Assembly (NCBI GenBank): GCA_900073065.1
Contig: FJOG01000010.1
Coordinates: forward strand, 925,310 to 989,309
Source of the DNA: Phialocephala subalpina
Lineage: Eukaryota; Ascomycota; Leotiomycetes; Helotiales; Mollisiaceae
DNA length: 64,000 nt
Reading direction: 5' to 3'
In this document: one piece after another, positions 24,923-36,917 of the stretch
Layout of the letters: every line of letters starts with the position of its first letter
How positions within the stretch are numbered: the first letter of the stretch is position 1
Notes under the pieces: model-generated
Told to the model about the DNA's origin: nothing
Seen by the model: the letters and a program-made list of their open reading frames with translations, nothing else
The model's database searches: none
Position numbers and translations under genes: made by a program

Positions 24923-27050
24923 ATGCTTTGCGATCAATGCGCTCAAATCTTTACAGGTGCACGTGTTGATACTTCACGATCCAAAAATCACGAGACCATC
25001 AAGGCGCTTGAGCAATCAGCTCAGCAAGGTTGTCATATCTGCACTCCGGTGATGAGCTGCCTGACTGTGGACGAGATCGAGATTTGGCGACCACCTTCTC
25101 CGGCAACAAAAGAACGACCACTCGAACAATGCGAGGTTCTGCACAGTATCAGCGACATGAAACCATATGGGATACCGAGGTACAACCTACTAAAGTAGAC
25201 TTCGAACCCAGGTACCCAGGATATGCCACTCCTGGCGAGAAAGCTATGAGCAGGAAGCTAGCATATCTGACTTTGCTTCTGATGGATGTGGGGAATTTGT
25301 TATCTTTCGATTTTTCATTAGCTGATTGGAAATTAGCCCACAAAAATTCTGATGAACCACGCCGACATTGAAGTCTCGACAGAGTCCGAACAAAGCTGGT
25401 CCTGTGTCAGAACCTGGCTCAAAAACTGTACAAAGAGCCATCACCTTTGTTCAATGCACAGAGATCCATCGTGGAGGCCGACACGACTTCTTGACTTAGG
25501 ACCCCTCAGAGCGGTTCTCCCTCCACATTTAGTCGAATACGATGAAATTCCAATCGGCGTAGTATATGCTACTCTGAGTCATTGCTGTGAGCGTCCATAT
25601 TTGTCATGCTCGGGCTCGGATTGAATATTGAGCTAGTTCTTCGAATCTTTCAAGTGCTTCGTCAAATCCAGGTCTTCTCGGATACTTGACTAAGCGATGT
25701 CCTCTACAGGGGGTAGCGCAGAAGTCATTCAACTCCGGACTCAAAATCATCAGGACATCAAACAATACATTTCACAGAGTCATTTACCGCAGACTTTTCA
25801 AGATGCTATTTTGATTACTCGCAGATTAGAGATACGATATCTCTAGCTAGATTCCCTCTGCATTATTCAAGACTCTTTCCAAGACTTGGAACTCAAAGCA
25901 TCTCAAATATAGCACATGTACAGCAACTCCTTCTCCAATATAGCAGGAACCCATGCCGCGGATGGTCGGGCTGGACTGTTCGTCAATAGGTATCCGCTTC
26001 TGATACAACCGTGAAAAGTTAGGGCCAATTGGACCGATGAAGGACCTGTGGACCTCTATTCTGCGGAACCTACGGGCTGGACGAGGGCGTTCAGAAAGGA
26101 GCCGCTTAACAGGAGAGGATGGGTCGTTCAAGAAAGGCTCCTATCCCCAAGGATCTGCCATTTCACAGGGACGCAGCTCATTTGGGAATGTAGCGAAGCT
26201 TTTGCCTGTGAAAGATATCCGCTTGGTAGTGGCAACGGCAATGCCTCTGTCTCAGGTCTCAAGAGCCTCTCGAAACTGAGCACGTCACATCAACCAGATG
26301 AAGAGGAATGTGTAATTTGCTGGACTGAAATTATCCGCTACTACTCGGGATCAAGTTTTACTCGAGATACAGACAAGCTGGTCGCGATATCAGGAATTGT
26401 TCGGAGAATACAAAGCTTTTGGCGTCACGACTATGTCGCCGGGATGTGGAGGACGGTCTAGAATACCAGCTTGTGTGGGTAGTCGATCAAACAGATGGGC
26501 GTCTTAGGAGACGAGCAGCAACGTACATCGCTCCGACTTGGTCTTGGGCTTCTGTTAATGGCGCTGCAGTCCATCTCAGCACATCTGTGAGAACTCGTGC
26601 AAGAGTCGATCTGCTCTCCAAATTCCTTGAATTGGACGTCGTTCCTACACACAGCTCGACATTGTGTACGGACGGATACCTTAACTTGCGTTGCTTCCTG
26701 GCCCCCGTCACCCTAGATCTCATCCACGCAAGGCAGGAGATGAAAGTCATCAAGTTCAGCAACGGAATACCAGCGACCCACGAGCAGCTAAGGTTCTATA
26801 CAGCTCTCGATGTGCCAAATACTGATACTGAGGGTATCTCCTTCTGGTGTCCTCCGATTCTGTGTCGTCAACACTTTCGTAGTGCGAGCCACAATCCAAT
26901 AGCTACTTGGAAGGTCTGCTCCTATATTTAAACATAGATGAAGAAGGGATTTTCCGCCGTTGTGGTTGTTTTACAATTACCAATGTCTATGGTGATAGCA
27001 GGGAACGATTTTGGAAGGCTACGTTTGAGTATGACAGGCCGCTTTGCCAC
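24923..27050 (+). pseudogene. HET-domain (heterokaryon incompatibility) pseudogene
   Basis: Reads as a fungal HET protein with broken frames. In order: a Cys-rich start (CDQCAQIF, then GCHIC); a WLKNCTKSHHLCSMHRDPSW block; the HET-domain entry YATLSHC (25568 on); PQTFQDAILITRRL and a YL*LDSLCIIQDS block where the conserved Trp codon is TAG (about 25843); YSNSFSNIAGTHAADGRAGLF; LNRRGWVVQERLLSPR; WTEIIRYYS; and the APTWSWASVNG block. In-frame stops also occur near 25912 and 26014. Frameshifts lie near 25195, 26450 and 26910. Family knowledge: HET domains trigger cell death after non-self fusion, and many fungal genomes carry degraded copies. No intact start-to-stop reading exists, so this copy cannot make a full protein. 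Confidence 0.9.
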
Positions 27051-28320
27051 TGAAATTGTTCGGCGTCGAGCTTTGTGACGAGGTCTTGCAATACCGGATG
27101 GGTTCTGATGGAGAAGGATATAAGCTTTCTGATGCTGTTCCGCAGTTCAATATCACCATCAAGTAAGGGAGTTGGGCCATGGAAGTGTCTATTCCGCGAC
27201 GCTTTTGGAGACCTATCGTTGACAAAACTCAGACCAAAGGCTTCAGCTTTTCAGTCTCTACAGGGAGTCGAGCATTACAACCAGAACGGCTCACGGAGCT
27301 TTGATCTCCAGTCTGACCAGGGACCATGCTGCAAGCCAAACGGCCCCCAAAGATGGTCCAGGGACTCATGGTCAATATGTTTGTGTTCACTGTACGAGTC
27401 CACGAATCACGTTGAGAGACTGTCTGCCACTTCCGTTGTATTCCTCGAGAATCTGATCGTGCTCTTGTTGGGCATAGCTTGACTGGCTAGGGCTCGACCA
27501 GGGTCAACGCTCAGGGCGGGAGCCTCGCAAACTTCCTCAAAGCAGGCTGCCGGGAAGGCTTAGCGTGCGGATGTTCAATTAAACGAGATGCACGTCCGAC
27601 AGTCGAAAGGTTATCTGAACGGCTGCTGTCTAAGCCTCGGCATGAGTTTACATTCATTGGTACTGTAGCTGAAAACAGAGTGAGGGGCTGCCTGTCTGGG
27701 GCTTTCCTGTGCATCAGACGGCAGTCGAGCCGGGGCAGAAATGACATATCTGCTGGCATTCTACCAATCGTAAAGTCATTTCCGCCGTCAGGTGCTTATC
27801 GGGTTGAGGTGCGAATCCTTCGAAGCACCTGCGTTTGTCCACGGCTGAAGTCGTTGAATTTGACTCGCTCGCCAACGGCTACCCCAGACCAAAATATTCT
27901 TACATCTCTCCACACCCCTGCAGATGAGCCACGACTTCAAGCGATCGACAACGGGTTTCCAACAGGAGGTCGACCCGTTTGGCGGTAAGTAGACAGAATC
28001 AATATTTTGTGGTCGCATATTGAGATATTTTAGGCATGATTCCTCCCGACGGGTTGCATAGCGATATCGACAAGGTTGGGGCAAAATAACTCTATTCGAG
28101 GGTTTAGGAGTCGCAGGTCTTTGTTCTACTATCAATCTCGCGCTCGTTGTGTTGCGTTCCGAATTTCGTATTTCAAAGACGCCGCCCGCTCTTTATTTCT
28201 TTGTTCTAAGTTTGATACTTTTATGCCGTGTCCATCTCAAATCCAAACATTTCGTCATTAATTAATCAATTGCCAAGTTTCATATACCGAGAACCTACTT
28301 AACAGCTGCGTTGATTCAAT
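27051..28320. other. Region with one long unexplained open frame
   Basis: Most of this 1.3 kb shows nothing. One plus-strand frame is open for about 166 codons (about 27491-27988) but has no early Met, and its translation (with SLANFLKAGCREGLACGCSI and similar) matches nothing I know. It may be a remnant exon or chance. The last 200 bp is probably the promoter of the MARVEL-like gene. Confidence 0.35.
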
Positions 28321-29308
28321 ATGGTTGACTATCATGAGAATGTGTATGCGAGGAGAGGATTGGATGGAAGAAGTCATATTCCAGCATTACCTTTCTGGGT
28401 CGCTCTCATCCGCATTGCTCAATTTGTATGAACCTGCTCCAAGTTCGGGGTACAAAGTCTTTCTTGACCTCTCTATTAACGATATATAGATTCTAGCCCT
28501 CATCGTTCTCATTCTTGCCGCTTATGCCTCCTCCGTCTTTGGGTCAGACTACGTGAGTTTCTTCCCCTCCTCTCTGACGAGAAGCAAAATCGCTGACAAC
28601 GCTGTTCCAGTTCCCTGGCTATGGTGTGCCATGTTCTTCACCTGAACGAGCTCTACTGACCAGACCGACTAGGCATGACCTTCTTCGTCTTCTCCTGGAC
28701 CATCCTATTCTTAATCTACGTACGTCCCTCCCTTCTCCAACACCCCTTCTCCACTCTCCTAACAAATTTTCCAGATATTCGTCACCCCCCTCTGGTACCC
28801 CGAACTCTACCTCTACTGGGCCCACCTCGGCCTTGAAATCATAACCGTCATCTTCTGGCTCGTAGCCTGGGCACTCCTTGCCCAAGAAGCATCTGCGTGG
28901 AACGCGGTCCAAGGAGCTGAAAACGCCATTAACCAGGCGATCCAGGATTCGGGCGTACAGGTTGATATTTGGTCTGCGGGCAACCACGCGATTGCCGCTA
29001 CGAAGGCTGCTGCTGCGCTTGGAGCTATTACTTGGTTGCTTTTTGTTGTTACGCTGACTGTTTTCGGTATGCTGTACCTCTCCTAACTCTGCCCTTTCAA
29101 GAAGATGATCTTTTTGGTGGAAAGAGGCAACTGACGTTTGTGCTTCGCAGGCTTCTTCCTCCACAAACACCGCGTCGCCGCTGGCTCGACAGGGGCAGAC
29201 GTCGAAGCTGCCGAGAAAGTCCCCACATTCACTCAACCCCCACTCGAACTCAACAATGGCGTCAACAATGGCGCGCAACACCAAGTGTCTTCGCCTGCTC
29301 CTGCTTAG
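28321..29308 (+). CDS. MARVEL-like tetraspan membrane protein
   Basis: Six exons (28321-28425, 28490-28552, 28611-28623, 28673-28719, 28775-29066, 29151-29308) give 225 residues with every junction in phase. The third exon is only 13 bp. Four membrane helices are visible: LPFWVALIRIAQFILALIVL near residue 25, TFFVFSWTILFLIYIFVT near 65, LEIITVIFWLVAWALLA near 95, and GAITWLLFVVTLTVFGFFL near 150. A helical, Ala-rich loop (ASAWNAVQGAENAINQAIQ) separates helices 3 and 4. This layout, with a short N-terminus and a hydrophilic tail, fits fungal MARVEL-domain proteins that act in membrane apposition or eisosome-type structures. The exact role is unknown. Confidence 0.85.
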
Positions 29309-29750
29309 ACAGATTGCGCGTGAGAGCTACCAGAGAAGGGCTATGCAGGTGGATCATGTTATTTATGAGCCATTTTTGACAGTGGAGGTGGACTTGGGGT
29401 GTGATGATTGGTGGGAAGGATGGTGATTTTGTGTTTCTGGAAAAGCAGAAGGGTGGCTGGGTAATGAGGGGTGATTGGGCGTGAAAAAGATACTGGAGTT
29501 TGATTATACCCATTCTTCTGCGATACATTTTCTTGATTTTGGATTCTGTAATGCTGGATGGTATTAATGATGGCGTCTCGAGGTAGACCCGTTCACATTC
29601 GTTGAAACGTATGTTTCCTTCTGTTAGCTAAATGCTCGTTCTCAAGACAAATAATATATACTGCTCACCCGCATAACCTCTCGTCTTCTCGGGTGGACCC
29701 AGGTATTTCGCAGAAAATTACAACCTTCCAATTCAATCCCGAAAACTTGA
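29309..29750. other. Convergent 3' spacer
   Basis: 442 bp between the stop of the plus-strand MARVEL-like gene and the stop of the minus-strand Clr5 gene. It is presumably shared 3' UTRs and terminators. No gene, repeat or RNA is recognised. Confidence 0.5.
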
Positions 29751-31723
29751 TCAAATAGCAATCTCATCACCATCTTCCAACGGCGGCCAATCAAGCGCCA
29801 GATCCAGCTCCGAAAGCGACGTCAACTCCTTCTCCTTCTGGTCATTCTCCACGAGGGATCTGTCGTCTTGTCTGATGTGCATTTTTGATGGCACGGCACT
29901 CCCCTTCATGCTGCTAGAGCGTATTGGGAGTGGAGGAAGAAGCGACAATGGGTTGCTGGATGATATGTCGCGGTGGTAGTAGTCAGGTGAGTCTGAGAGG
30001 TGGTAACGAGGGCTGCAGCGTTCGAACGGAGATTCGCCTGAAATGCGTGTACTACGGAGGAGGTTGAGTGGACTTGCTGATTTTGAGGATCCGCGGTTGG
30101 CGAGTTCCATGAAGCTGTTGGCGGGGGGTGCTGACCCATATGTCTTGATGTATGGCCCTGGTTTCGAACGCTTTGGTAGACTTTGTTGACGGATCTGAGA
30201 CTGCGCCTCTTCCAGGTACGCTTCAGACGTAGATTTGTACAGAAATTTGTATTGGTGGCAGTCTTCTTGTCGTGCTTTGAGCTTTGTCATCCACCGTGAC
30301 CATTTTTCCTTCGAGGCAAGTATGTCCTTTGGTATCTTCTTCAAAAATCCTACTTCAACAACCGCCAGATCCTTTTCTTTCAAGCCACAGCACCCTGCCC
30401 ATTTTTTCAATGCCATTTTTTTCAATACCCATTCGTGTGCATATTGCCAACGACGAAACACTAAATTGATTAGTTGTCCTGCATTCAAAGGAGAGAATTA
30501 ACGTACGCATATCGCCAGTCATCAGTGCAACTCCAAGTAAAAGCTTTTCCATGTCATCTGTTCCATATGCGTCGGTAATTCCACGGACGCTAGAAGAGTA
30601 TGTTTCCCACGGAACTGCCTCTTTAAATTGATAAATAAGTATCAAGACCACGTTCAAGAAGACGTGTGGTTGGCCGGAGATAGTTCTTTGAACCCAAGTC
30701 AAGAGAGGTGGAGGGGTCCAATGTGTGTTGGTTTTCCAATGTTCGGCTAATGAGGCGCTCATTACCAGGTCGTCCCATGATGTATATTGTAAGAAAGCGG
30801 TCAACTATTGGAACTAAATTAAAATTCGCTACAAGACTTGGATGTCTGGTGCTCTTACTAAAGCGGCAAGCTCCGTTGCGCTATCGATATAGACGTCTGG
30901 CAACACGACTGGCCAAAGGATCTCACCAAATTCGAGATTCACGTCGGTTGAAACACCGGCGTGGTCAGAAAATGATCGATCCTCAGAGATGGCGGCCAAG
31001 GCTGTGAGGTCGTCAAATAATGTTTCCACGTCCACTTCCATCTTCATCTCCATTTCCATAGCTTCGCTTGAAAGCGGAAGTTCGTGGATCGCTATAGGCT
31101 GGGTTGCTGTTTGGTCGAGGTCATCGTCGGATGTTTCCTCGTCGTTGTGAGTACCAGGTGTATAGCAGGTAATATAAGAGGGGGTCGCTGCGTTTGTCAG
31201 CTACCCGAATATTCAAATAGTGGACTTCACTCACGCATCTGCTCCTCAAGTATCATATCATCTGTCATCTCATTCCTCTTCGCAAATCGAGCCATCTTAT
31301 GCGGCGGCACCGGACGTTCGTTGACGTAAAATTCGCTCTCCTTACCACCTTCAAGCTCTCGCTTCAACTTCTTGCGAAGTATAACTCTCATATCTGCATC
31401 CTTGACGTTCTTTTGGAGATTCCAGGCCGTAATTCTTCTTTTATATTGCCGCTCCCTAAATACCTGTTACTCATGCGTGGAGATCTGGAAGGTGCTGTTG
31501 AGACTTACGTTGCGCTGAATCCATGCAGAAGTGCCATCATAGATCTCACTTAGGCGAGGGGTTTATCCTGCACGATGTAGTATTGAGTGATCAGGTCTCG
31601 ACGGGTCTCCCAGTCCTTGATGGAATGTTCCTGAGAGACTTTGGCTGAAGTTGTAGTCACCAATGGCTCGGCGGTTTGGCTTCGAGTTTTTTGATCTGGA
31701 CGATCTACAATGTGCCCGTACAT
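29751..31723 (-). pseudogene. Clr5-domain protein gene with an early in-frame stop
   Basis: Five exons (31723-31509, 31455-31235, 31187-30859, 30804-30507, 30460-29751) join in phase to 591 codons. The N-terminal Clr5 domain is clear. WETRRDLITQYYIVQDKPLA is followed by a TAA stop, then VRSMMALLHGFSATERQYKR and an ITAWNLQKN end. The stop (31552-31550) stands where the domain has a polar residue; CAA to TAA would restore Gln. Downstream are YTPGTHNDEETSDD, a helical middle (LTAFLQYTSWDDLVMSASLA) and a Ser/Pro-rich tail. Clr5 domains are found at the N-terminus of many fungal proteins, and a DNA-binding role is presumed. Translation could restart at the two Met codons right after the stop, giving a protein with a truncated Clr5 domain, so loss of function is not certain. 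An upstream in-frame ATG at 31777 is also possible. Confidence 0.78.
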
Positions 31724-32698
31724 TAAGAACCCGTTTCCGTTCGCCAGTTTTGCTTCGTACGAGTAAATTTTGGCCATACTTGAAGATATTGATAGCCAAG
31801 AGGAAAGGTGCCAAATCGTTCAGATACCACTCCACGGTCCACAAGATCAATGTCAGAGCAGAGAAGATGAATTGCGAAGAATGACGATAGAGGCAAAGTG
31901 TGTAAATCTGAGGAAGAGCGCGATATAAGTGGAAGATGCCTTCAGCCTCGTCTGCATTCGGCAGGCGCGGGGTCCTTTTGCAAGCGACCTGCATGGTCCT
32001 TTTGAATTCCCGAGATCTTTCCTGCAGTGATGTCTTACTGGCTTTACTGTTTTAAGTCTAGACGCCTCACTGAGGCAGCGAAACCAGACGGAACAAATGA
32101 GTCTGCCTGCAAGGTCTCAGATATTTGAAGCCGGCACCTTCTGTTGTTGAGCTGACTGGTTATGTTCAATTACAACATGTTACCAGTAACGAGAAACAAA
32201 ATCGATCAAGCAGAACTTAATAGAAAACCCACATTAGAGTGACACAAGTTCTCTCACGTTCTGGTCAACAACAACGATTTAGGAACGTAAAGTGCATTAT
32301 AATTCGGAACTTGCCAAAATTTTTATTTTTATTTTTTGACTCCGCTCAAATAAGAAAAATGTATAATCTGGCAGAATGGGTTGCTCCTTAGTCCTAGCCC
32401 TACAGTACTATTGGAGCACGCAAGAGGTATTTATGGTCAATGTTGGCTTCTGGTTGCGCGTTGATGCATTTAGAAAACTTGGAAAAAGTAGGACGGGTCC
32501 ATCACGAATAACAAACACAACGCGAATCCGCTGTAACCCAAAGTTCTACGGTAACTCCAAGATAAAACGGGGCTAAACTTAAACGGCTAAAACACCTGAG
32601 AAATGCTGTGGAGCGAGAGCTTGATACCGTAGAAGTGGTCGAGTTGTGAAGTTCCAAGGGCCTCCCTTTGTGCGACACGAAACAGGAGCTCTCGCGCT
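31724..32698. other. Intergenic region next to a DNA transposon
   Basis: About 1 kb between the Clr5 gene and the Fot1/pogo element. It becomes AT-richer toward the transposon. I see no supported gene. The 144-codon minus-strand frame at 31994-31563 overlaps the Clr5 first exon in another frame and is rejected. Confidence 0.5.
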
Positions 32699-32700
32699 TA

Positions 32701-32742
32701 ACCGATTTCCACTCCCAGTGCATAGATACAGCGAATGTACAC
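32701..32742 (+). repeat. Left terminal inverted repeat of the Fot1/pogo element
   Basis: Matches the inverted complement of 34913-34954 at about 34 of 42 positions, with an uninterrupted seven-base core CAGTGCA after TCCACTC. It is preceded by TA at 32699-32700. Confidence 0.85.
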
Positions 32743-32870
32743 TTCAAATTTATATCACTTATTGAGCTTTAAAAAATTACTATTTAACGACCACACAAGT
32801 TATAGTTTAAAAATGTTAAATTTATCGTCGCAATACCCAAAAGATTTATTTCTATCAATTTGAAATCTAT

Positions 32871-34842
32871 TTATCTCTTTCGTTGTGGAAGAATAATCTT
32901 TCGGCCTCTTTTAGTCATATGCTCTATTACCTCTTCTTTTACACTCACTTGTGCAGCCTCAACTTCCTCATAAGACTTTAAACTCTTAAGATGAGAGTTT
33001 CCAAGCTTCAAAATCACTACTTTAGAAGGTTTAGGCTTCTTAGTAGCTTTTTCGGCATTTTTTGCAGCTTTTATAGCCGCTTTAGCCTCCGTAGCTTCGT
33101 GTTTTTTGCGAGTAGCCTCCTCTTTCTTTTACTCTGCCAAAATCTGCCTATTAGTAGTAGTTTACTCCTTTTTATCTTCTCTCGCCTTCTTTTCTAAGGC
33201 TTCTTTAATAGCCTTTGCCTTTATAACTTCAATTTTCTTGGCCTCCTTCTCTTCTTTGTCCTTGAGGAGTGCTGCTTCTTTCCCCGCCTGATATTTAAGG
33301 GCAATTTGAATTTCAGCATTACTAAAGAACTGCCTACTACTAGTAGCGATTGTGCCATTTAAATTTAGCCTTTTCCTTCTCTGCCTCTTCTGCTTCTCAA
33401 TTTCTAGAGCTTCCCTGAAACAACTTGCTCTATAATTGGCGATCTCTCTTTTAACAGAGGAAGTCTCGGCTGCTTTTATCAACTTCTTGATTATGACTTT
33501 GGAGGGGTTTCTTTGAAACTTTTGCTTAAAGTGGCGGAAGTCTCTAGTATTGCGAGGTGTAAGAGGCTCTAATTTCTTCCTATTTACCTTAATATCTAGT
33601 GATTCAGCCCATTCTTTGACTTGAATTTAGTTTAAGACTTTGGAGGGGTTGAATGGTGATAAATTAGTTTTTTCCCAAGCAGACAAAATATTTTTCTCCG
33701 TTAAAGCCAAGTCTTAAGCCTTCTTAAACATGCTATAAAACAGTCTTTTAGATATCCCGCAGATTTTATCACTCTTATGCAAGAGGTTATTGACTTGATT
33801 GGAGTATTGGGTGGAGAGCGGGAAGAATGCACCGACATCACAAGGCTGCAATTTGTGAGTGCTATGAAGAGGGAGGATTAAAACACACCACTTTAGCCTA
33901 TTACATTGGTTGAGAAAGGCTATGTTTACATAACTCGAGTGCCTATCTACAATTAAGAGTCTCTTGCTCCTTTTGGCTTTAACTTTAGTGAGTAGGTCCA
34001 AAACTTTAGTCATATAGTTCAATTTAAACTTATTGTTTGACTAGCCATTAAGTGAAGAAGTAAAGAACACTTTATTATTTAAGCCTACACTTTGCATCTA
34101 TGTGTCTTGTAAGGAGTTGATTGGCCCTTTGTAAATAAGAGCAGCAGGCAAAGTAGTCTTATTTGCACAGATAGTAACCAATAAACTGATAAATTCCCTT
34201 GATCCATTTTGTATAGCTTTAGTCACTTTCCCACTATTATATAACTCTTTGGTCATAATTCGCTTTATAGACCGATAGAAGCCAATTAAGAACTTTTTCT
34301 TATTCTAATTATATGTGTTCCCGAGCAAAATGCGATGTTTTTCGATTGCTGCCGCGTATTAAGTGGGGTAGAGGAGTAATTAGCTTTAGACACTGGAAAA
34401 ATTATATCACTACGAAATATTAATAAAAAATGGCATATACTAGTTTGAAGAACTCCCGAATTATTGGCATATATTCTGATTTAACTCGTAAAGAGTCAAT
34501 GTTTCTCAAATAGACTAATTTGAGACGTTTCTAGTGGCGCCGGACGAATCTATTAGACTAGTTTTTGTTTAACTCTCGACTAATAATCTCCTCAGCCAAA
34601 TTCTTCACGATTTGAGTGGTCGGAGGCAAGCCACGGACTGAGAGCTTGTTTATCTGAGTTATCAGAGCCTCTTCTTAGTCTTTGGATAGCACAGAGTGGT
34701 ATAGGTAGATGGCTTTTTGTCTGGAGGTAGTTCGAGCTTAGTGCCGCCGCATAAGAGTAGTCCGATCGAATAGATAGTTTTTAGCTATCTCAGAATAATT
34801 AGAGATTAATTCTCTATCACATAAGGCAAGAGCCTCTTCCAT
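32871..34842 (-). pseudogene. Fot1/pogo transposase (DDE superfamily endonuclease), broken
   Basis: Reads from an ATG at 34842 to TAA at 32873-32871. The N-terminal HTH region is recognisable (MEEALALCDRELISNYSEIA, a DRTTLMRRH stretch, then LSVRGLPPTTQIVKNLAEE) and is interrupted by stops after RRH and in the next 30 codons. The DDE catalytic core follows at 34022-33714: LLIVDRHSSYVN, LILPLHSTHKLQPCDVG, FFPLSTQYSNQVNNLL. In this family VDGHSSH carries the second catalytic Asp. The C-terminal Lys/Arg-rich tail (RQRRKRLNLN, then QFFSNAEIQ and KGRK-like ending KRGRKIILPQRKR) is also typical. The length is not a multiple of three, so frameshifts exist besides the stops. It is not functional. Confidence 0.88.
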
Positions 34843-34912
34843 TTGAGCCTCGTCGATTACTATTTTGATTTTTTAAAGATGATGGAAGGGTTAATTTTAT
34901 GAAAATTTTTAT

Positions 34913-34954
34913 GTGTGCATTGGCAGTGTCTGTGCACTGAGAGTGGATCTCGGT
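34913..34954 (-). repeat. Right terminal inverted repeat of the Fot1/pogo element
   Basis: Inverted partner of 32701-32742. It is followed by TA at 34955-34956. Four of the differences from the left end are C/T. Confidence 0.85.
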
Positions 34955-35192
34955 TACACGGCTCTCAATTCAAAAACACACGCACAAAGACGAACGAACG
35001 CTCACTCAAGTCTGAATCCCCCACAAATTCATACTCGAAAACGACGACTGCGGGTACATGGACTAATACCAAGGCATCACAGCCATTGGCCAACGAAAAC
35101 ACGATGAAAATCTCCTAGATCACGTCACAACATGTCCGCTCCAAAATTTCCGCAGCGGACTGTTCCTCCATTCCACCCCCCAACCTCCAACT

Positions 35193-36917
35193 ATGAGCAC
35201 GCAAGCTCCCGCAGACGAGAAATCTGCTGCTACAGCTCCTGTTGCTCGGCCGCAGATTCAGGATGTCGACAAGGACAAGGACATTGCGATTGCGATGGTG
35301 GGTGAGCATAGGGTGCCGATTGACCCCGCGGTGGAGAGAAGGACTGTGAGGAAGATTGATTTGTTCTTGATTCCGGCGATGATTGTTGGGTATGGATTGG
35401 TTTATTATGACAAGGTGAGTCTGCGAGAGGACTTGGGACAATGGGAAGAGTTGGGTGGTTGAGCTCTGGTGGGATATTGATAGAGGGGCAATGCTCCAGG
35501 CTGATCTGGACATTGAGAGCTCCTCCTCGGCCCAATCACCTTCTACATACATACAATGGATAGAGAACGCTCTGTTAACGCATCGAAGGCAATTCTAGGA
35601 TCTGCCGTCCTCTTCGGAATGACCACCGACCTCCACCTCTCCCAAATCGACACTTCCACCCACCCTCCCACAACCAACACATCCCGCCTCTCCTGGGCAA
35701 CTTCAATGTTCTACTTCGGTATGCTCGCCGGTCTATATCCCATGACCTTCGCCCTCCAACGCTTCAACATGGGCCGAATACTTGGCATCGTCGTCTGTTT
35801 CTGGTCTCTGATCTGTATGCTCACAGCAGCAGTGACGAGCTGGCGCGGATTATACACTCAACGATTCTTTCTCGGTTTTGTCGAAAGCATTATACCGACG
35901 GGCTTTATGTGTATTGTCAGTTCGTTTTATACGCAGAGGGAACAGGCGTTGAGGCAGAGTTGGTGGTTCTCGTCGACTGGATTGTTTACAATCATTGGCG
36001 GAGCACTGAATTATGGGTTTGGGCAGATCAAGGGAGGCGCGCTCAAGAGGTGGCAGTATATATACCTACTTGCTGGGTCGATTACGTTCTTCTTTGGGGT
36101 GGCCTGTTTCTTCGTTCCGGATTCGCCTGTCTCGGCTTGGTTCCTGAAGAAGGATGAAAGGGTCGTGGCTACGGAGCGTTTGAGATACGGCCAGACGGGT
36201 GTGAGATGCACGAAGTTCAAGTTTGCACAAGTTCGAGAAGCAGTTCTGGATATCAAAGTCTGGCTAGTGGCCTTGATGATGGCTTCTGCATACACGATCA
36301 ATGGTGCAATCAGTGGATTCGGACCTTTGATTGTCAGTACATTCGGCTGGTCAACACTGGACTCGATCCTGTTTCAATTCCCGCTTGGTGGAATATGCTT
36401 CATCATGATCTTGCTTACTGGCTACCTGTCTTCACGCATCCCCAACATAAGGATTCTACTCCTGGTGCTGAACTGCCTTCCCGTTATTGCTGGCTGTGCT
36501 CTGATTTGGAAAAGTACATGGTCGCATCGAGCTGCTGCACCCGTGGTTGGGTACTCCATCACCGGATTCTTTGGAGCGGTGGTATCATTGATCATCTCGA
36601 TTGGCATGTCCAATGTTGCCGGACAGACGAAGAAGTGCTTCATGGCAGCCACCATATTCGTCGCATACTGCGTCGGGAATATCGTCGGACCGCAATTGAT
36701 CAAGTCTCAGACCAAGTCGAGGCATTATCCGGAGCTCTGGCTTGGATTGATCATATGTTATTGTATCACGATTGTTTCGTCGATTGTTCTGTACTTTGTG
36801 CTGGCGAGAGAGAACAAATTGAGAGCAGCGTTTGAGAAGAATGATATTGATAGGGATAAGATGGCTTTTCAGGACTTGACGGATAAGGAGAACCCTTATT
36901 TCTTGTACATGCTATGA
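35193..36917 (+). CDS. MFS transporter, anion:cation symporter (allantoate-permease-like) type
   Basis: Two exons, 35193-35414 and 35589-36917, with a 174-bp intron (GTGAGT...AAG, phase 0), give 516 residues. The junction rebuilds the conserved LVYYDKAILGSAVLFGMTTD block. The N-terminus is cytosolic and ends with RRTVRKIDLFLIPAM entering TM1. Other features: TSRLSWATSMFYFGMLAGLY (TM2), FNMGRILGIVVCFWS, RFFLGFVESIIPTGFM, and WWFSSTGLFTIIGGALNYGF with PDSPVSAWFL in the central loop. The Asp/Arg pattern after TM4 and the NVAGQTKK plus GPQLI motifs in TM10-11 match the Dal5/Tna1-like group, which moves allantoate, nicotinate and other organic anions. The substrate is unknown. The Fot1/pogo copy ends about 240 bp upstream. 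Confidence 0.92.

Larger units (their letters stand above)
32701..34954 (-). mobile_element. Fot1/pogo-type DNA transposon, decayed
   Basis: A 2254-bp element bounded by inverted ends. Plus-strand 32701 starts ACCGATTTCCACTCCCAGTG and the minus strand from 34954 starts ACCGAGATCCACTCTCAGTG. About 34 of the first 42 bases match, and most mismatches are C/T transitions. Both ends are flanked by the dinucleotide TA (32699-32700 and 34955-34956), the target of the Tc1/mariner-pogo superfamily. Inside is a broken transposase on the minus strand. The DNA is AT-rich with many TpA steps, consistent with RIP. The right end lies about 240 bp upstream of the MFS transporter start at 35193, so it may affect that promoter. 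Confidence 0.9.

Noticed and set aside
28619..29284. 221-codon minus-strand open frame opposite the MARVEL-like gene
   Set aside because: Antisense of a six-exon gene with phase-consistent introns and membrane helices; it shows no motif.
36206..36835. 209-codon plus-strand open frame inside the MFS transporter
   Set aside because: It is a shifted-frame shadow of the transporter, whose own frame has clear family motifs.
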